Of a stretch of DNA of 64,000 nucleotides, positions 62,997 through 64,000 are shown in pieces. The translations under genes were made by a program, and so were the position numbers. A model generated the notes under the pieces. The model did not search any database. It saw only the letters and a list, made by a program, of their open reading frames with translations, and was not told where the DNA came from. Source of the stretch: Bacteroidota bacterium (GTDB taxonomy: Bacteria; Bacteroidota; Bacteroidia; Chitinophagales; Saprospiraceae). The stretch covers positions 124,001 to 188,000 of the forward strand of contig WGNL01000013.1 in NCBI GenBank assembly GCA_016124585.1, given 5' to 3'. Within the stretch, counting starts at the first letter, position 1, and every line of letters begins with the position of its first letter.

Positions 62997-64000
62997 ATGG
63001 ATTATTTTAAAGAATCACTCAGCCTTCACAAAAATTTGAAGGGCAAAATCAGAATCACGCCAAAAATGGACGTTCGGACAAAAGAAGAATTGTCCTTGGT
63101 TTACTCGCCCGGAGTAGCAGCCCCTTGCCTCGAAATAGCAGAAGAACCTGAGAAAGTTTGGGATTACACCATAAAATCCAATTCGGTGGCTATCGTCACC
63201 GATGGTTCGGCTGTGCTTGGGTTGGGCAATATCGGCGCTCATGCCTCCATCCCAGTGATGGAAGGAAAGGCTTTGCTTTTTAGGCGTTTCGCAAGGATTG
63301 ACGCCTTCCCGATTTGCATTGATTCGCAGGACACTGATAAAATTGTGGAAACCGTTCGCCTTATCGCCCCTGTTTTTGGTGGGATTAATCTGGAAGACAT
63401 AGCCGCACCTCGCAGCTTCGAAGTCGAAGAACGGCTGCAAGACCTTGGCATCCCAGTTTTTCACGATGACCAGCATGGCACGGCCATCGTGGTGCTAGCG
63501 GCTTTGCTCAACGGAGCCAAAGTGATTGGCAAAAAAATCAATGACCTGACGGTGGTCATCAATGGTGCAGGCGCAGCGGGCATTGCCATTGCGAAGCTGC
63601 TGAAAGGCGTTGGCCATGAGGAAAGCGAACGCCGGGTTTCTGTGAAGGAAGTGATTCTTTGCGACACGAAAGGCATTTTGCACAAAGACCGCAATGACCT
63701 GAATTCTTCAAAAAAAGCGGCACTTGAATTCAGCAATTTGACCAATAAACAAGGCAGTTTTAAGGACGCACTCGTCGGTGCCGATGTTTTCATCGGGGTG
63801 AGCATCGCCAATTTGATGGACAGAAATGATGTGAAAACGATGGCGAAAGACCCCATCATTTTGGCCTTGGCCAATCCGATTCCCGAAATCATGCCCGATG
63901 AGGCATATGCTGGCGGAGCAGCCATCGTTGGAACTGGCCGCAGCGATATGCCAAACCAAGTTAACAACGTACTCGGGTTTCCTGGCATTTTTCGTGGGGC
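62997..64000 (+). CDS. maeB: NAD(P)-dependent malic enzyme, 5' part (cut by window end)
   Basis: 334 codons are visible, with no stop before the window ends. It decarboxylates malate to pyruvate, making NAD(P)H. The short bacterial form is recognised by YSPGVAAPCLEIAE (about 35-48), the metal and substrate segment IVTDGSAVLGLGNIGAHASIPVMEGKA (key: TDG, LGLGN.G), NLEDIAAPRSFEVEERL, PVFHDDQHGTAIVVLAALLN (D, H) and the Rossmann motif INGAGAAGIAIAKLL (about 182-196). GTGRSDMPNQVNNVLGFPGIF follows near the window end. Whether a phosphotransacetylase domain is fused at the C-terminus, as in MaeB, cannot be seen. Confidence 0.95.
   Translation, partial: MDYFKESLSLHKNLKGKIRITPKMDVRTKEELSLVYSPGVAAPCLEIAEEPEKVWDYTIKSNSVAIVTDGSAVLGLGNIGAHASIPVMEGKALLFRRFARIDAFPICIDSQDTDKIVETVRLIAPVFGGINLEDIAAPRSFEVEERLQDLGIPVFHDDQHGTAIVVLAALLNGAKVIGKKINDLTVVINGAGAAGIAIAKLLKGVGHEESERRVSVKEVILCDTKGILHKDRNDLNSSKKAALEFSNLTNKQGSFKDALVGADVFIGVSIANLMDRNDVKTMAKDPIILALANPIPEIMPDEAYAGGAAIVGTGRSDMPNQVNNVLGFPGIFRG

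Noticed and set aside
45346-64000. Search for CRISPR arrays, insertion sequences or integrase genes in the second half
   Set aside because: No regularly spaced repeats, transposase motifs or terminal inverted repeats were seen; the 26-bp inverted repeat at 33693 is single within the window.

Overview
The window comes from a member of the Bacteroidota. The evidence is: type IX secretion (T9SS) C-terminal sorting domains on four complete proteins and perhaps a fifth, truncated one; TAnnTTTG promoter elements in front of many genes; a lipidated TamA-type protein (TamL); a DUF6089 protein and a PorT-family beta-barrel; a DivIC/FtsB type specific to the phylum; and many Q-N-A-Q style signal peptides. 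The very large HYR/dockerin/cohesin surface protein and the FG-GAP protein suggest a Saprospiria-like lineage, but that is inference. No rRNA, tRNA, insertion sequence, prophage or CRISPR array was seen. Strands alternate often and most genes stand alone or in pairs.

Layout. 0-5 kb: a possible 3' end of a T9SS cargo gene, a membrane-anchored coiled-coil protein, recF, and a convergent FG-GAP/ASPIC protein. 5-10 kb: the rpsO-pnp pair, then a GlgE-family protein that has lost its catalytic residues. 10-20 kb: PPi-type phosphofructokinase, SppA, a CtlX-like hydrolase, a Tat-exported Gfo/Idh/MocA oxidoreductase, a TrmH-type methyltransferase, TamL and an MqnP-like prenyltransferase. 20-30 kb: DUF1573 and other lipoproteins, PepT, homoserine dehydrogenase under a complete SAM-I riboswitch with its own terminator, a heptose-phosphate kinase, alkaline phosphatase and an acyl-CoA dehydrogenase. 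30-39 kb: beta-barrel protein, two adjacent T9SS paralogues, a long perfect inverted repeat and an orphan promoter, gamma-glutamyltransferase, a possible 18-residue lipopeptide, purB, divIC and sucD. 39-50 kb: a 1378-residue secreted adhesin-like protein, a TonB-dependent receptor with a helix-hairpin-helix barrel protein, and a second receptor facing them. 50-64 kb: a TolC-adaptor-RND efflux operon, RNase D, an SDR enzyme, a lipid acyltransferase cluster, a small barrel protein and the 5' part of malic enzyme.

How the genes fit together. Much of the window builds or serves the cell envelope: TamL, PorT-like and DUF6089 barrels, TonB receptors, lipoproteins, T9SS cargo, heptose kinase for the lipopolysaccharide core, the acyltransferase pair for membrane lipids, and SppA for signal-peptide debris. 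A second theme is central metabolism: PPi-dependent glycolysis, SucD, malic enzyme, PurB and acyl-CoA dehydrogenase. Methionine supply is under SAM feedback through the riboswitch in front of hom. RNA turnover is represented by PNPase and RNase D.

The observations most worth following are the catalytically dead GlgE homologue, the SAM riboswitch with a terminator that shares a 7-base segment with the aptamer, the orphan promoter beside a 26-bp inverted repeat, the tiny lipopeptide frame that ends inside a terminator, and the acyltransferase cluster with one degenerate and one intact PlsC domain.
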